Shown: positions 44,816-53,553 of the stretch, in pieces | How the letters are laid out: each line of letters opens with the position of its first letter | Numbering within the stretch: position 1 is the first letter of the stretch | Origin: CAZPXZ01 sp965221505 | GTDB taxonomy: Bacteria > Pseudomonadota > Alphaproteobacteria > Rhodobacterales > CAZPXZ01 | Length of the DNA: 64,000 nt | Assembly: GCA_965221505.1 (NCBI GenBank) | Contig: CBDCSI010000001.1 | Coordinates: forward strand, 496,001-560,000 | Reading direction: 5' to 3' | Program-made: the position numbers and the translations under genes | The notes under the pieces: model-generated | The model's input: only the letters and a program-made list of their open reading frames with translations | What the model was told of the DNA's origin: nothing | The model's database searches: none

Positions 44816-45298
44816 ATGACCCACTCGCAACCTGATGCCTTTCGCCCGAATCGCCTGCTGGGCCTCTCCAGCGACGGAATCGCCATGCTCCTCGGGTTCG
44901 TCAGCATCGCAGCGGCGCTCGCTGGCATCGCAGCGATGCTCTATGTGAACATCGACCGTACCGAAACGTTGGAGACCAACCTTCGCTCGGACATCCAACG
45001 TTTGGAGACCAACCTTCGCTCGGAGATTCGACGTGTGGAGGAAGACCTTCGCTCGGAGATTCGACGTGTGGAGGAAGACCTTCGCTCGGAGATAGAAGAG
45101 AACCGCGCGGCGATCGCCGAGAACCGCACGGCGATCGCCGAGAACCGCACGGCGATCGCCGAAAACCGCGCGGCGATCGCCGAGAACCGAAGAATACTCC
45201 AGACCCAGCATGTCGAAAACCAGCGGCGGATCACGCGTATCGAGACGTTGTACGACTGGATGATGCCTGACGCGGAGGGTGACTCCAGCCCTGACTGA
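44816..45298 (+). CDS. Membrane-anchored coiled-coil repeat protein, copy 1
   Basis: A 160-aa protein of unknown function. Residues about 21-44 (GIAMLLGFVSIAAALAGIAA onward) form one membrane span. It is followed by four 11-residue repeats of LETNLRSEIRR/VEEDLRSEIRR type and four 7-residue repeats NRAAIAE/NRTAIAE, then NRRILQTQHVENQRRITRIETLYDW. The pattern predicts a long continuous coiled coil. The 11- and 7-residue units correspond to 33- and 21-base DNA repeats. The start could also be the ATG at 44795, but the putative promoter -10 box covers it, which favours 44816. The near-identical promoter and protein in copy 2 argue that the gene is expressed. Confidence 0.75.
   Translation: MTHSQPDAFRPNRLLGLSSDGIAMLLGFVSIAAALAGIAAMLYVNIDRTETLETNLRSDIQRLETNLRSEIRRVEEDLRSEIRRVEEDLRSEIEENRAAIAENRTAIAENRTAIAENRAAIAENRRILQTQHVENQRRITRIETLYDWMMPDAEGDSSPD
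44969..45184 (+). repeat. In-frame 33-base and 21-base tandem repeats, copy 1
   Basis: Four 33-base units (44969-45001, 45002-45034, 45035-45067, 45068-45100) are followed directly by four 21-base units (45101-45184). Units differ by a few bases. Both lengths are multiples of three, so gain or loss of units keeps the frame and changes coiled-coil length. Confidence 0.9.
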
Positions 45299-46752
45299 CC
45301 CGGCGACGGTTTCCAGCCTCCGCGATCGGTCCGGGACGTCGCTCGCGGGCGCAAGGCGGGCGACGGCCGTGCGAGCGGTCGCCTGGCCGCATTCCGGTCT
45401 CTTTCCTCTCGATTCGTCTCGTCGTCAGCGCGTTGCCGTCCGTTTCCGGGGCTGCGGCGAGGCACTCCGGCCTGGCGGCGGACTTCCGCACGTCTTCCGC
45501 TGGCCGGGCCGCCGGGCCGTCGCTGGGGCGGTGCCGTTTCCGCTTCCCCGTCGACCGCCGGCGGACCGGCGTCTCGGACTGCCGTGTACGGCGATCGGGT
45601 ATCGACAAGCGTTCCGTTGTCGCGCAACTCGCCGGATCGAGGTGTCCGTGCTGCGGCCGGTAGCGCCATGATCGGACCTGCAGGCCCACCGTCGCCGGAG
45701 GAAGACCGAACGGCCGGCAGGCTCCCAGGATCCTCTGCGGCGTAGCGGCAGGGACACGGACCGGTGTTCCCGGTCCATCCTCCAGCCTGCGCCGCTCCGT
45801 CCTCGCACGCGGTACCGTCCCGGCTTCCGAACGGGCGATTCGACGCCGGCGGAACCGGTGCCCGAGGCCCGGTCCGAAACCGAACCCGAAACGGGCGGCC
45901 GCCGGGCAGACGGCCGTCGAGATTCGCCTCGCGCCGGGCGCCCTGCCGGTCGAGCGGATTGGGGTTCGGCCGCCGAGGGACTCTGGGTCGACGTTCTGGT
46001 CGCCGTAGCGTTCGACCCGGTCGCCGGACGCGGCAGGCTTCAAGTGCGGGTCGCGTAGGGTGCGGGCGGCGACGACCGGGGAGCGTATGCGAGGTCGAAC
46101 GAGTACGCCGGAACTGGGCGGATCAGGTCTGCGATCCCACCACGGACGAACCGGGTCCGCAGAGTGCGACGGTTCCCGGGCCGGCTGCGACGCGTTCGGG
46201 GTCGCTGAAACGAGTCCGGGCGACATGGGAGAACCGGTCGGCTTCTCCCGTCGGGCGCAAGGGTTCGCTTGCGGAACTCTCGTGACGTGCCGGTCTCCGA
46301 AGTCGCAGGGGACGGCTTCGGAGCGTTTCCGCGTATCGTGCCGCACGAACCCGTTTCGTCGCGTTGGAAGGACCCTGCGACGCCGAAGTCGAAACGGCTG
46401 CAGCGCAAGCATGAATCGACATTTGTCGAGGTTCGCTGTACCGTTGCGCTCGGTGCCTCGAATCACACGATCCGCCGTCGGAGAACTCATGAGCCGAATT
46501 GCCGTCGTTTCCGATCCGGGCCTGATTCGCAGCGTAGCCACGCATGCGCGCGCCACCCGTGCGTCCCGACCATCACGGAGTTCGGGGCATCGACGTCTCG
46601 TTCGTCTCGAGGCGCATGCGCAGATGTTCGCGATACCGGTACCCCGAGCGTAACGCTTGCAACGACCTTCAGAACTCGTTGCGGCTCCGTTTCTTTTCTT
46701 GACTGCCGAAGCGTTCGGCAGACTGACCGACGCTCGTCATTCCATGGCCGTC
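45299..46752. other. Region between coiled-coil genes, no gene seen
   Basis: The first 260 bases (to about 45,560) are almost identical to 47,217-47,480 and may include conserved regulatory or RNA sequence. One copy has a TAG where the other has CAG in the longest plus-strand frame near 45,423/47,345, arguing against coding. 45,560-45,838 is unique spacer, and the rest belongs to copy 2 of the duplication. Confidence 0.5.
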
Positions 46753-46780
46753 TTGCGCCCCTGTCGAGAACGGCTAGAAT
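46753..46780 (+). promoter_or_regulatory. Promoter of coiled-coil gene copy 2
   Basis: TTGCGC (46753-46758) and TAGAAT (46775-46780), spacer 16 bases, conserved with copy 1. Confidence 0.5.
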
Positions 46781-46799
46781 GCCACTACGGATATATCCA

Positions 46800-47216
46800 A
46801 TGACCCACTCGCAACCTGATGCCTTTCGCCCGAATCGCCTGCTGGGCCTCTCCAGCGACGGAATCGCCATGCTCCTCGGGTTCGTCAGCATCGCAGCGGC
46901 GCTCGCTGGCATCGCAGCGATGCTCTACGTGAACATCGACCGTACCGAAACTTTGGAGACCAACCTTCGCTCGGACATTCAACGTGTGGAGGATAGCCTT
47001 CGCTCGGAGATAGTAGAGAACCGCGCGGCGATCGCCGAGAACCGCGCTGCGATCGCCGAGAACCGCACGGCGATCGCCGAAAACCGCGCGGCGATTGCCG
47101 AGAACCGAAGAATACTCCAGACCCAGCATGTCGAAAACCAGAGGCGGATCACGCGTATCGAGACGTTGTACGACTGGACGATGCCTGGCGCGGAGGGTGA
47201 CTCCAGCCCTGACTGA
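46800..47216 (+). CDS. Membrane-anchored coiled-coil repeat protein, copy 2
   Basis: A 138-aa paralogue. The first 60 residues, including the membrane span, are identical to those of copy 1, and the last 30 differ at only two positions. Between them are only two 11-residue repeats (LETNLRSDIQR, VEDSLRSEIVE) instead of four, then four NR(A/T)AIAE heptads. The 22-residue difference equals two 33-base DNA units. Conservation of the membrane anchor and of the C-terminal ITRIETLYDW block with variation in between suggests that coiled-coil length is the tolerated variable. Function is unknown. Confidence 0.75.
   Translation: MTHSQPDAFRPNRLLGLSSDGIAMLLGFVSIAAALAGIAAMLYVNIDRTETLETNLRSDIQRVEDSLRSEIVENRAAIAENRAAIAENRTAIAENRAAIAENRRILQTQHVENQRRITRIETLYDWTMPGAEGDSSPD
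46953..47102 (+). repeat. In-frame 33-base and 21-base tandem repeats, copy 2
   Basis: Two 33-base units (46953-46985, 46986-47018) followed by four 21-base units (47019-47102). Copy 1 has four and four. Confidence 0.9.
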
Positions 47217-47760
47217 CCCGGCGACGGTTTCCAGCCTTCGCGATCGGTCCGGGACGTCGCTCGCGGGCGCAAGGCGGGCGACGGACGTGCGAGCGGTCGC
47301 CTGGCCGCATTCCGGTCTCTTTCCTCTCGATTCGTCTCGTCGTTAGCGCGTTGCCGTCCGTTTCCGGGACGGCGGCGAGGCACTCCGGCCTGGCGGCGGA
47401 CTTCCGCACGTCTTCCGCTGGCCGGGCCGCCGGGCCGTCGCTGGGGCGGTGCCGTTTCCGCTTCCCCGTCGACCGCAGGCGGGCCGACTTCCTGCACTGA
47501 CGTATAGGGCGATTGGGTGCCTGCGCGCTTCTCGCGGTCATCCGACTCGACGGATCGAAGTCTCCTTGCGTTGCGTCCGGAAGCAGCACAGTCAGGCTTG
47601 GGTGCCGACCGTTGCAGTAAGAGGTCGGATGGCCTCGAGCGACTTCTGCGGTGGACTTGTACGGACTCGGAACGACGCGGCCGGTCGGTCCGCCAGTTTC
47701 TGTCCCATGGGCCCTGACGGCGGCGCCCTTGCGGCCATTGATCGTCGGGATGCGTCGCCC
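47217..47760. other. Intergenic region before higBA, no gene seen
   Basis: The first 260-270 bases are the end of duplication copy 2. The remaining 280 bases are unique, with no recognisable coding frame, and lead into the higB promoter. Confidence 0.5.
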
Positions 47761-47792
47761 CCTTGAAACTCAAGGTTCGTGGTGAATAATAT
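47761..47792 (+). promoter_or_regulatory. higBA promoter with operator-like palindrome
   Basis: TTGAAA (47763-47768) and an AT-rich -10 region (TAATAT at 47787-47792, or ATAATA one base earlier) form a sigma-70-like promoter. The -35 box lies inside a perfect inverted repeat CCTTG-AAACT-CAAGG (47761-47775), a plausible HigA operator for autoregulation. The higB start is 33 bases downstream. Confidence 0.6.
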
Positions 47793-47825
47793 TACCGATC
47801 ACGTAACGAAACCGGGGGAACACCG

Positions 47826-48161
47826 TTGGACATTGCCTTCCGGACCCGCAAGCTGGGGAGAGTGTGCAATTCTTCGGTCCGGCTGCAGAGAGAGTTCGGA
47901 GTGCAGACGGGACGGGCGATCATGCGGCGCCTGGCCGTCCTGCAGGCGGCACCTAACCTCGCAAGGGTGCCTGTGACGCCACCGGAGAGGCGGCACCAGT
48001 TACACGGTGACCGTGACGAGCAGTTTGCGGTAGACCTGGACCGTCTGCGACGCCTGGTATTCCGGGCCAATCACAATCCGGTTCCCCGAAACGATGACGA
48101 CGGGATCGATATCGAACGGGTGACGTCGATCACGATCCTCGAAGTAGTCGACTATCACTGA
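47826..48161 (+). CDS. higB: HigB-like RelE/ParE-superfamily toxin
   Basis: A 111-aa mRNA-cleaving toxin of the HigB/plasmid-maintenance-killer type. Visible blocks are RKLGRVCNSSVRLQREFG near the N-terminus, RLAVLQAAPNLARVP, HQLHGDRDEQFAVDLD and RLVFRANHNPVPRNDDDGIDIERVTSITILEVVDYH; the last carries the typical C-terminal DYH. The start codon appears to be TTG at 47826 with GGGGGAA upstream, since no ATG or GTG fits. A rare start would keep toxin synthesis low. The antitoxin gene follows after 14 bases, giving the higBA order characteristic of this family. Confidence 0.88.
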   Translation: MDIAFRTRKLGRVCNSSVRLQREFGVQTGRAIMRRLAVLQAAPNLARVPVTPPERRHQLHGDRDEQFAVDLDRLRRLVFRANHNPVPRNDDDGIDIERVTSITILEVVDYH

Positions 48162-48175
48162 CGGAGGGCAACGAA

Positions 48176-49273
48176 ATGGCGACGGCAATCGACCGGTTTG
48201 CGCCCGACTACGCGGTGGCACCGGGGGAGGTTCTCCGGGAGCATCTGCAAGTCAGGGGGATTTCGCAGGCCGAATTCGCGCGACGGTGCGGCCGATCTCC
48301 TAAACTGATCAGCGAGATCGTCGCCGGAACGGCGCCTGTCTTGCCGGACACCGCGCTGCAGTTCGAGAAGGTTTTGGGTCTGGATGCGACCGTCTGGCTT
48401 GCTCTGGAGCAGGACTACCGGCTGCACCGAGCGAAGGCCGACGAAAGGGCGGAATACGCTCGGCGGGGGGAGTGGTTGAAGGAATTCCCGGTACAGGAAC
48501 TCGTCCAGCGCGGCGTGATCGACCGTCCCGACTCTGATTCGGATGCGGTCTCGAAGATTCTGTCGTTCTTCCGGGTCGGCTCCGTAGAGGCATGGCATGG
48601 CCGGTACGATTCGGCCAACGTCGCCTATCGCCATTCGGCCCGATTTAAGAGCAAACCGGCCGCCCTGGCGACCTGGCTTCGCATCGGGGAAATCGAGGCC
48701 GAGGCACAGGAATGCCCGCCCTTCGACAGGGCGAGTTTTCGGCGAGCGCTGAAGGCGATCCGCGGTTTGACCCGCGAACCGGTTGATCGGGCACTGGACC
48801 GCGCTACCCGGCTCTGCAACCGGTCCGGAGTCGCGCTGGCGCTCGTAAAGCCGTTTCCGGGTACGGCGCTCAGCGGGGCAGCGTGGTGGCCCTCTACCGA
48901 CAAGGGAATCGTCCAGCTGAGCGCCCGCCACAAGTCGGACGATCACCTTTGGTTCAGCTTTTTTCATGAGGCGGCACATCTTCTCCTGCACGGCAAGCGC
49001 AACGTCTTCGTCGACGAAACGGGAGACGGCAACACGGATCTCGAAGCGGAAGCCAACGAATGGGCGTGCAACGCGCTGGTGGTACGGAGCCGATGGGAAC
49101 GGTTCGTCGCAGGCCGTCCTCGCAGCCATCAGGCGGTTCTCGACTTTGCCGAAGAGGTGGAGCTTGCACCAGGAATCGTCGTCGGGATGCTCCAGCATGG
49201 AGGCCATCTGCCGTGGAGTCACCTGAACGGTCTCAAGGTGTTCTACCGCTGGTCGGACGAACGTCGTTCCTAA
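48176..49273 (+). CDS. higA: HigA antitoxin fused to an ImmA/IrrE-type metalloprotease domain
   Basis: A 365-aa protein. Residues 15-70 are a HigA/XRE helix-turn-helix domain (PGEVLREHLQVRGISQAEFARRCG then PKLISEIVAG). The C-terminal half is an ImmA/IrrE-like zincin with the metal motif HEAAH (264-268) in WFSFFHEAAHLLLHGK, and a downstream Glu in EAEANEWACNAL as probable third ligand. Standard HigA is about 100 aa; the fused long form is known in higBA systems. The domain could make the antitoxin responsive to a signal by cleaving a repressor or itself. Frame intact; ribosome-binding site GGAGGGC precedes the ATG. Confidence 0.88.
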   Translation: MATAIDRFAPDYAVAPGEVLREHLQVRGISQAEFARRCGRSPKLISEIVAGTAPVLPDTALQFEKVLGLDATVWLALEQDYRLHRAKADERAEYARRGEWLKEFPVQELVQRGVIDRPDSDSDAVSKILSFFRVGSVEAWHGRYDSANVAYRHSARFKSKPAALATWLRIGEIEAEAQECPPFDRASFRRALKAIRGLTREPVDRALDRATRLCNRSGVALALVKPFPGTALSGAAWWPSTDKGIVQLSARHKSDDHLWFSFFHEAAHLLLHGKRNVFVDETGDGNTDLEAEANEWACNALVVRSRWERFVAGRPRSHQAVLDFAEEVELAPGIVVGMLQHGGHLPWSHLNGLKVFYRWSDERRS

Positions 49274-49704
49274 CCCGCTCCACGGGGCTCCAAGCATCTC
49301 CGCCGGTTCGCAGCGGGTCGGCGCGCCTTCCCGGAAGCTGTCCCGACCGAAGTCGCATTTCCGGCCGACGGGACCGTCGAGCCGCAGATCGGGGAGACGG
49401 ATCGCTGCGGGGCGGGCACGGGCGCGCCCGAAGCGAGCGCCCCGACGGTCGACCGACGAGCCGGGCAGCGGTCGATCGTCCGCCTTTCGACGACGGCACC
49501 CGGGATCGTTCGGGGACCGCCGTCGTTCGGGCGCTCGCTCGAGTCGCGGATCGTCGTCACGCATGCGATCCGCTGTCTGGCGATTGTCTGACGTCGGGTT
49601 GGCCCGATACACTGTCCTCGGGCGGCAGAGGCCGGTCCGTTCCTGCGCCAGGCGCGGTTCCGGACTTCCGCTTGCCCGGGGCGAAGGGATCGCGGAGTTG
49701 AACC
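49274..49704. other. Intergenic region before hyuA, no gene seen
   Basis: A 431-base spacer between co-oriented genes. It marks the change from accessory genes back to a metabolic operon. No hairpin or promoter stands out. Confidence 0.4.
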
Positions 49705-51783
49705 ATGGCAGAGCGGGTCACGCGCGTCGCTACCGACGTGGGCGGCACCTTCACGGATCTCGTCTCGTTCGAGTCCGATCCGGATACGGGCCAGCTGAAG
49801 CTGCACACCGCGAAAGCCGACACGACGCCGCCGGACTTCGAGATCGGCGTACTCGACGTGCTCCGGAAGTCGGGAGTCGACCCCGCCGGAATCGACTTCC
49901 TGGCGCATGGGACGACCGTGGTGATCAACGCGCTGACGGAGCGCAAGGGCGTGGCCGTGGGCCTGATCACCACGGAGGGATTCCGCGACGTGCTGGAGAT
50001 CGCCCGCGGCAACCGGCCGGATTTCTTCAATCTGCACTATCAGAAGCCGCCTCCGTTCGTGCCCCGCTACCTGCGCCGGGAGGTTCCCGGCCGGATGACC
50101 TATCGCGGCGAGGAACTGCAGCCGGTCGATCTGACAGCGCTCCCGGGAATCGTCGCGGACTTCCGGCGCGAAGGGGTCGAGGCCGTGGCCGTCTGCCTTC
50201 TGCACGCGTATGCGGACCCGACCCACGAACGCGCGGTGCAGGCCGAGGTTCGGCGACTCTGGCCGGAAGTCTTTTCGGTCGCCTCCCACCAGATCACGCG
50301 CGAGTGGCGCGAATACGAGCGCACCAACACGACCGTGCTTTCGGCCTACGTTCAGCCGGTGGCGGAGCGCTACCTGAAGCGGCTGGACGCGGGAGTCCGG
50401 GACGCCGGGTTCGAGGGGGCCCTCTACGTGATGCAGTCGAATTGCGGCGTGGACACGGTCGAATCCGCCTCCCGAATCCCGATCACCATGGTGGAGTCCG
50501 GTCCAGCTTCCGGCGTCTGGGGCGCGGCGGAACTCGGCAAGCTGATCGGCGAGAAGAACGTGCTCGCGCTCGACATCGGCGGCACCACGGCCAAGTGTTC
50601 GCTCGTCCACGACGGTCACGTGAAGATCGTCACCGACTACTGGATCGAGCGGACCCGGACCTCCTCCGGCTATCCGGTCATGGTACCGGTGGTAGACATG
50701 GTCGAGATCGGAAACGGCGGCGGCTCCATCGCCCATGTCGACGATTTCGGGAAGCTCTACGTCGGCCCGCAGTCGGCCGGCGCGGTTCCGGGACCCGCCG
50801 CATACGGCAAGGGCGGCGAGGAGGCGACGACGACGGACGCCAACCTGCGGCTCGGCCGGATCAACCGGGACTACTTCTGCGGCGGGACCCTCGCGGCAGA
50901 CATGGACGCGGTGGAGCGCACCCTGGGCGCGCTGGGCCGGAAGCTCGGCGTCGACAACGCCGAGGTGGCGCGCGGCATCGTGCGGATCGCCAACAACAAC
51001 ATGGTCAACGCGCTGAAGCTGGTGTCCGTCAATCGGGGCTACGACCCGCGGGAGTTCAGCCTGGTCGCGTTCGGGGGCGGCGGTCCGATGCACGCCGTCG
51101 CCCTGGCGCAGGAGCTGGGCATACGGCGCGTGGTCGTTCCGCCCGGCGCCGCGGTGTTCTCCGCCTGGGGCATGGTGATGACGGACCTTCGGCGCGACTA
51201 CTTCGTCACCCGGCTTCTCGACCTCGCGCCCGGCGCGGCGGAAGGGATGGAAGCGGTCTTCTCCGAGACGGAGGAGCTCGCGCGCAGCCAGTTCCGGCGG
51301 GAGGGAATCGCGCCGGAGCGGCTGTCCTTCGTCCGGTACGGACGGTTTCGCTACCAGAACCAGGAACATACGACGGACGTGGAGATCCGCCGTCCGGCGA
51401 TCGGCGAGGCGCACCTCGCCGGGATCGAGGCGGACTTTCACGACGTGTACGAGCGGGAATACACCTACCGGCTCGACGCGCCGGTCGAAATGGTCGGAAT
51501 CCACCTGGTCGCGTCGGCCGAGGCCGGCCGCTTCGCGATTCCCGAACGGCCCGAGACGGGCAAGGCCGCAAGCGAAGCGGTGAAGGGCGTCCGGGACGTG
51601 GACTACGCGCTCGAAGGGGTCCACGCCGCGACCCTCTACGACGGCACGCTCCTGGAGCCGGGCATGCGCTTCACGGGTCCGGCGATCGTCGAGGATCCGG
51701 GGATGACCGTGGTGGTGCATCCCGGCAACGAGGTGCGGGTGGACGGCTTCGGAAACATCCTCGTCGAGATCGACAAGCCGTAG
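49705..51783 (+). CDS. hyuA: Hydantoinase/oxoprolinase subunit A
   Basis: A 692-aa ATP-dependent amidohydrolase subunit of the N-methylhydantoinase/5-oxoprolinase/acetophenone-carboxylase family. The ASKHA-type nucleotide-binding N-terminus is VATDVGGTFTDLVSF, the HGTTVVINALTERKG segment and LALDIGGTTAKCSLV begin further subdomains, and VVDMVEIGNGGGSIAHVD and SLVAFGGGGPMHAVALA are conserved. It works with the B subunit encoded 43 bases downstream. The ring substrate (hydantoin, oxoproline or another cyclic amide) cannot be read from sequence. The adjacent peptide importer suggests uptake of an amino-acid-like compound. Confidence 0.9.
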   Translation: MAERVTRVATDVGGTFTDLVSFESDPDTGQLKLHTAKADTTPPDFEIGVLDVLRKSGVDPAGIDFLAHGTTVVINALTERKGVAVGLITTEGFRDVLEIARGNRPDFFNLHYQKPPPFVPRYLRREVPGRMTYRGEELQPVDLTALPGIVADFRREGVEAVAVCLLHAYADPTHERAVQAEVRRLWPEVFSVASHQITREWREYERTNTTVLSAYVQPVAERYLKRLDAGVRDAGFEGALYVMQSNCGVDTVESASRIPITMVESGPASGVWGAAELGKLIGEKNVLALDIGGTTAKCSLVHDGHVKIVTDYWIERTRTSSGYPVMVPVVDMVEIGNGGGSIAHVDDFGKLYVGPQSAGAVPGPAAYGKGGEEATTTDANLRLGRINRDYFCGGTLAADMDAVERTLGALGRKLGVDNAEVARGIVRIANNNMVNALKLVSVNRGYDPREFSLVAFGGGGPMHAVALAQELGIRRVVVPPGAAVFSAWGMVMTDLRRDYFVTRLLDLAPGAAEGMEAVFSETEELARSQFRREGIAPERLSFVRYGRFRYQNQEHTTDVEIRRPAIGEAHLAGIEADFHDVYEREYTYRLDAPVEMVGIHLVASAEAGRFAIPERPETGKAASEAVKGVRDVDYALEGVHAATLYDGTLLEPGMRFTGPAIVEDPGMTVVVHPGNEVRVDGFGNILVEIDKP

Positions 51784-51826
51784 GAGACCCGGTCGGTACC
51801 GACCGGCAGAAGGGGCGGAGAAGCCA

Positions 51827-53494
51827 ATGACCACAACCGACAGCGATCCGGTCACGCTCGAGATCATCCAGAACTCCCTGCAGTCCGCCGCCGACGAGAT
51901 GTTCGCGGCCATGAAGAAGACCTCGATGAGTTCCATCATCTACGAGGTGCTCGACATGGGAACGGGCGTCATGGACGCCGACGGCGAACTCGCCAGCTCC
52001 GGCGCCGGCATTCCCGCCTTCATCGGCGTGCTCGACAAGGCGGCCAAGGTGATCGCGGCGAAGTTCGTTCCCGCCGGCGACGTCCGCCCCGGGGACGTGT
52101 TCGCGACCAACGACCCCTATTACGGCGGCGTCACGCATCTCAACGACATCGTGGTGGCGATGCCGGTGTTCGCCGGCGACCGTCTCATCGCCTGGACGGC
52201 CAACATCGCGCACAACTCCGACGTCGGCGGCATGGCGCCCGGCTCGCTGACCGGGGACGCGACGGAGATCTTTCAGGAGGGACTCCGGTTGCCCGCCGTG
52301 CGGATCGTCGCCGAGGGCGAGCCGATCCGGTCCGTCTTCGAGATCGTCAAGGTCAACTCCCGCATGCCGGACGTCCTCGAGGGAGACGTCTGGGCGGCCA
52401 TCGCCTCGGTCCGAATCGGCGCGAACCGGCTGCAGGAGCTGGCCGAAAAATACGGCGTCGACGCGTTCGAGGAAGCGATGGCTTCCTTCATGGAGTTCGG
52501 CGAACGGGTCTCGCGGGCCAAACTCGCGGGACTGCCGAAGGGCACCTTCGAACTGTCGGAGGAGCAGGAGGACGGGCGAATCTTCCACGTCGCCATCACG
52601 ATCGCGGAGGACGAGTTCGTCGTCGACCTGCGGAACAATCCGGAACAGGACGCCAATCCGGTGAACACCAGCCGGGACGGGGTCATCGTCGCGGCGCAGA
52701 TGATCCTGAAGTCGCTTACCGACCCCTACTCGCCGTGCAACGCGGGGTCCTTCCGACCGCTGAAGGTGCTGACCCGGGAGGGCACCATCTTCCATGCGCG
52801 CGAGCCGGCCGCGATCGGCTTCTACTACGAGCTGGAGCTCAGGGTCTACGACCTGATGTGGCGATGCCTTGCGCAGCACATGCCGGAGCGGCTCGGCGCG
52901 GGGCATTTCGCGTCCGTTTGCGGGACCTTCATCGGCGGCATCCATCCCGATACGGGACGCCAGTACACGATCATCGAACCGCAGCTCGGCGGCTGGGGCG
53001 CGCGGGAGGGCAAGGACGGGAACAGCGCGATGTTCTCGGGCTTTCACGGCGACACCTTCAACTGCCCAGCCGAAATCAACGAGGCGCGCAACGGCCTCTA
53101 CGTGGACCGCATGGAGCTCAACCTCGAGCCCGGCGGCGAGGGCCGGATTCGCGGCGGCAACGGAATCGTCATGGACTACCGGCTGCGCACCGACAACGGT
53201 TTCCTGACCGTTTGGTACACGCGATCCCGGTTTCCGGCCTGGTCGCTGGACGGCGGCCGCGAGGGATCGCCGAACTACGTCCGCTACATTCCCCGCGAAG
53301 GCGAGAGCCGGAAGCTGACCTTCGCCTCGAACATGACCACCCGTGAGGGCGACGTCATTCGCGTGGTGTCGGGAAAGGGCGGCGGTCTGGGGGATCCGCG
53401 CGAGAGGGACCCGGAACTGGTCCGCCGGGACCTGAAGAACGGCCTGATCACGGAAGAGTGCGCGCGGGAGGTCTACGGACTGGAGACGGCGTAG
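51827..53494 (+). CDS. hyuB: Hydantoinase/oxoprolinase subunit B
   Basis: A 555-aa partner of HyuA. Typical blocks are DPVTLEIIQNSLQSAADEMFAAMKKTS at the start, GDVFATNDPYYGGVTHLNDI with probable metal ligands, WTANIAHNSDVGGMAPGS, and TDPYSPCNAGSFRPLKVLT. The tail carries SGKGGGLGDPRERDPE, also conserved in the family. Length is in the normal range. It lies in an operon with hyuA and the amidohydrolase; a GGCGGAG ribosome-binding site precedes the ATG. Confidence 0.92.
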   Translation: MTTTDSDPVTLEIIQNSLQSAADEMFAAMKKTSMSSIIYEVLDMGTGVMDADGELASSGAGIPAFIGVLDKAAKVIAAKFVPAGDVRPGDVFATNDPYYGGVTHLNDIVVAMPVFAGDRLIAWTANIAHNSDVGGMAPGSLTGDATEIFQEGLRLPAVRIVAEGEPIRSVFEIVKVNSRMPDVLEGDVWAAIASVRIGANRLQELAEKYGVDAFEEAMASFMEFGERVSRAKLAGLPKGTFELSEEQEDGRIFHVAITIAEDEFVVDLRNNPEQDANPVNTSRDGVIVAAQMILKSLTDPYSPCNAGSFRPLKVLTREGTIFHAREPAAIGFYYELELRVYDLMWRCLAQHMPERLGAGHFASVCGTFIGGIHPDTGRQYTIIEPQLGGWGAREGKDGNSAMFSGFHGDTFNCPAEINEARNGLYVDRMELNLEPGGEGRIRGGNGIVMDYRLRTDNGFLTVWYTRSRFPAWSLDGGREGSPNYVRYIPREGESRKLTFASNMTTREGDVIRVVSGKGGGLGDPRERDPELVRRDLKNGLITEECAREVYGLETA

Positions 53495-53553
53495 CCGACG
53501 CACGGCCGGACCGGCGCCGAAGCCGTCGGCCGGGCGCGAGGGAGGAAGACGCG

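Larger units (their letters stand above)
43851..45560 (+). repeat. Tandem duplication, copy 1 (about 1.7 kb)
   Basis: Homologous to 45,838-47,490, with an offset of 1,984 bases at the gene start. Identity is nearly complete from about 44,410 through the coiled-coil gene and 260 bases beyond, and falls off toward the left end. The offset drops by 66 bases within the gene because copy 1 has two extra 33-base repeats. Boundaries are approximate. Confidence 0.85.
45838..47490 (+). repeat. Tandem duplication, copy 2
   Basis: Second copy of the unit described for 43,851-45,560. It differs by two fewer 33-base repeats in the coding region and by scattered substitutions whose density rises with distance upstream of the gene. 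It is followed by unrelated sequence leading to higBA. Confidence 0.85.

Noticed and set aside
44139..46545. Minus-strand frames at 44139-44561 and 46123-46545 conserved in both duplication copies
   Set aside because: Conservation is explained by the duplication; substitutions fall in all codon positions and the products have no recognisable features.
44969..47102. Short regular repeats resembling a CRISPR array
   Set aside because: The 33- and 21-base units are contiguous, in frame and without spacers; they encode coiled-coil repeats, and no cas genes are present.
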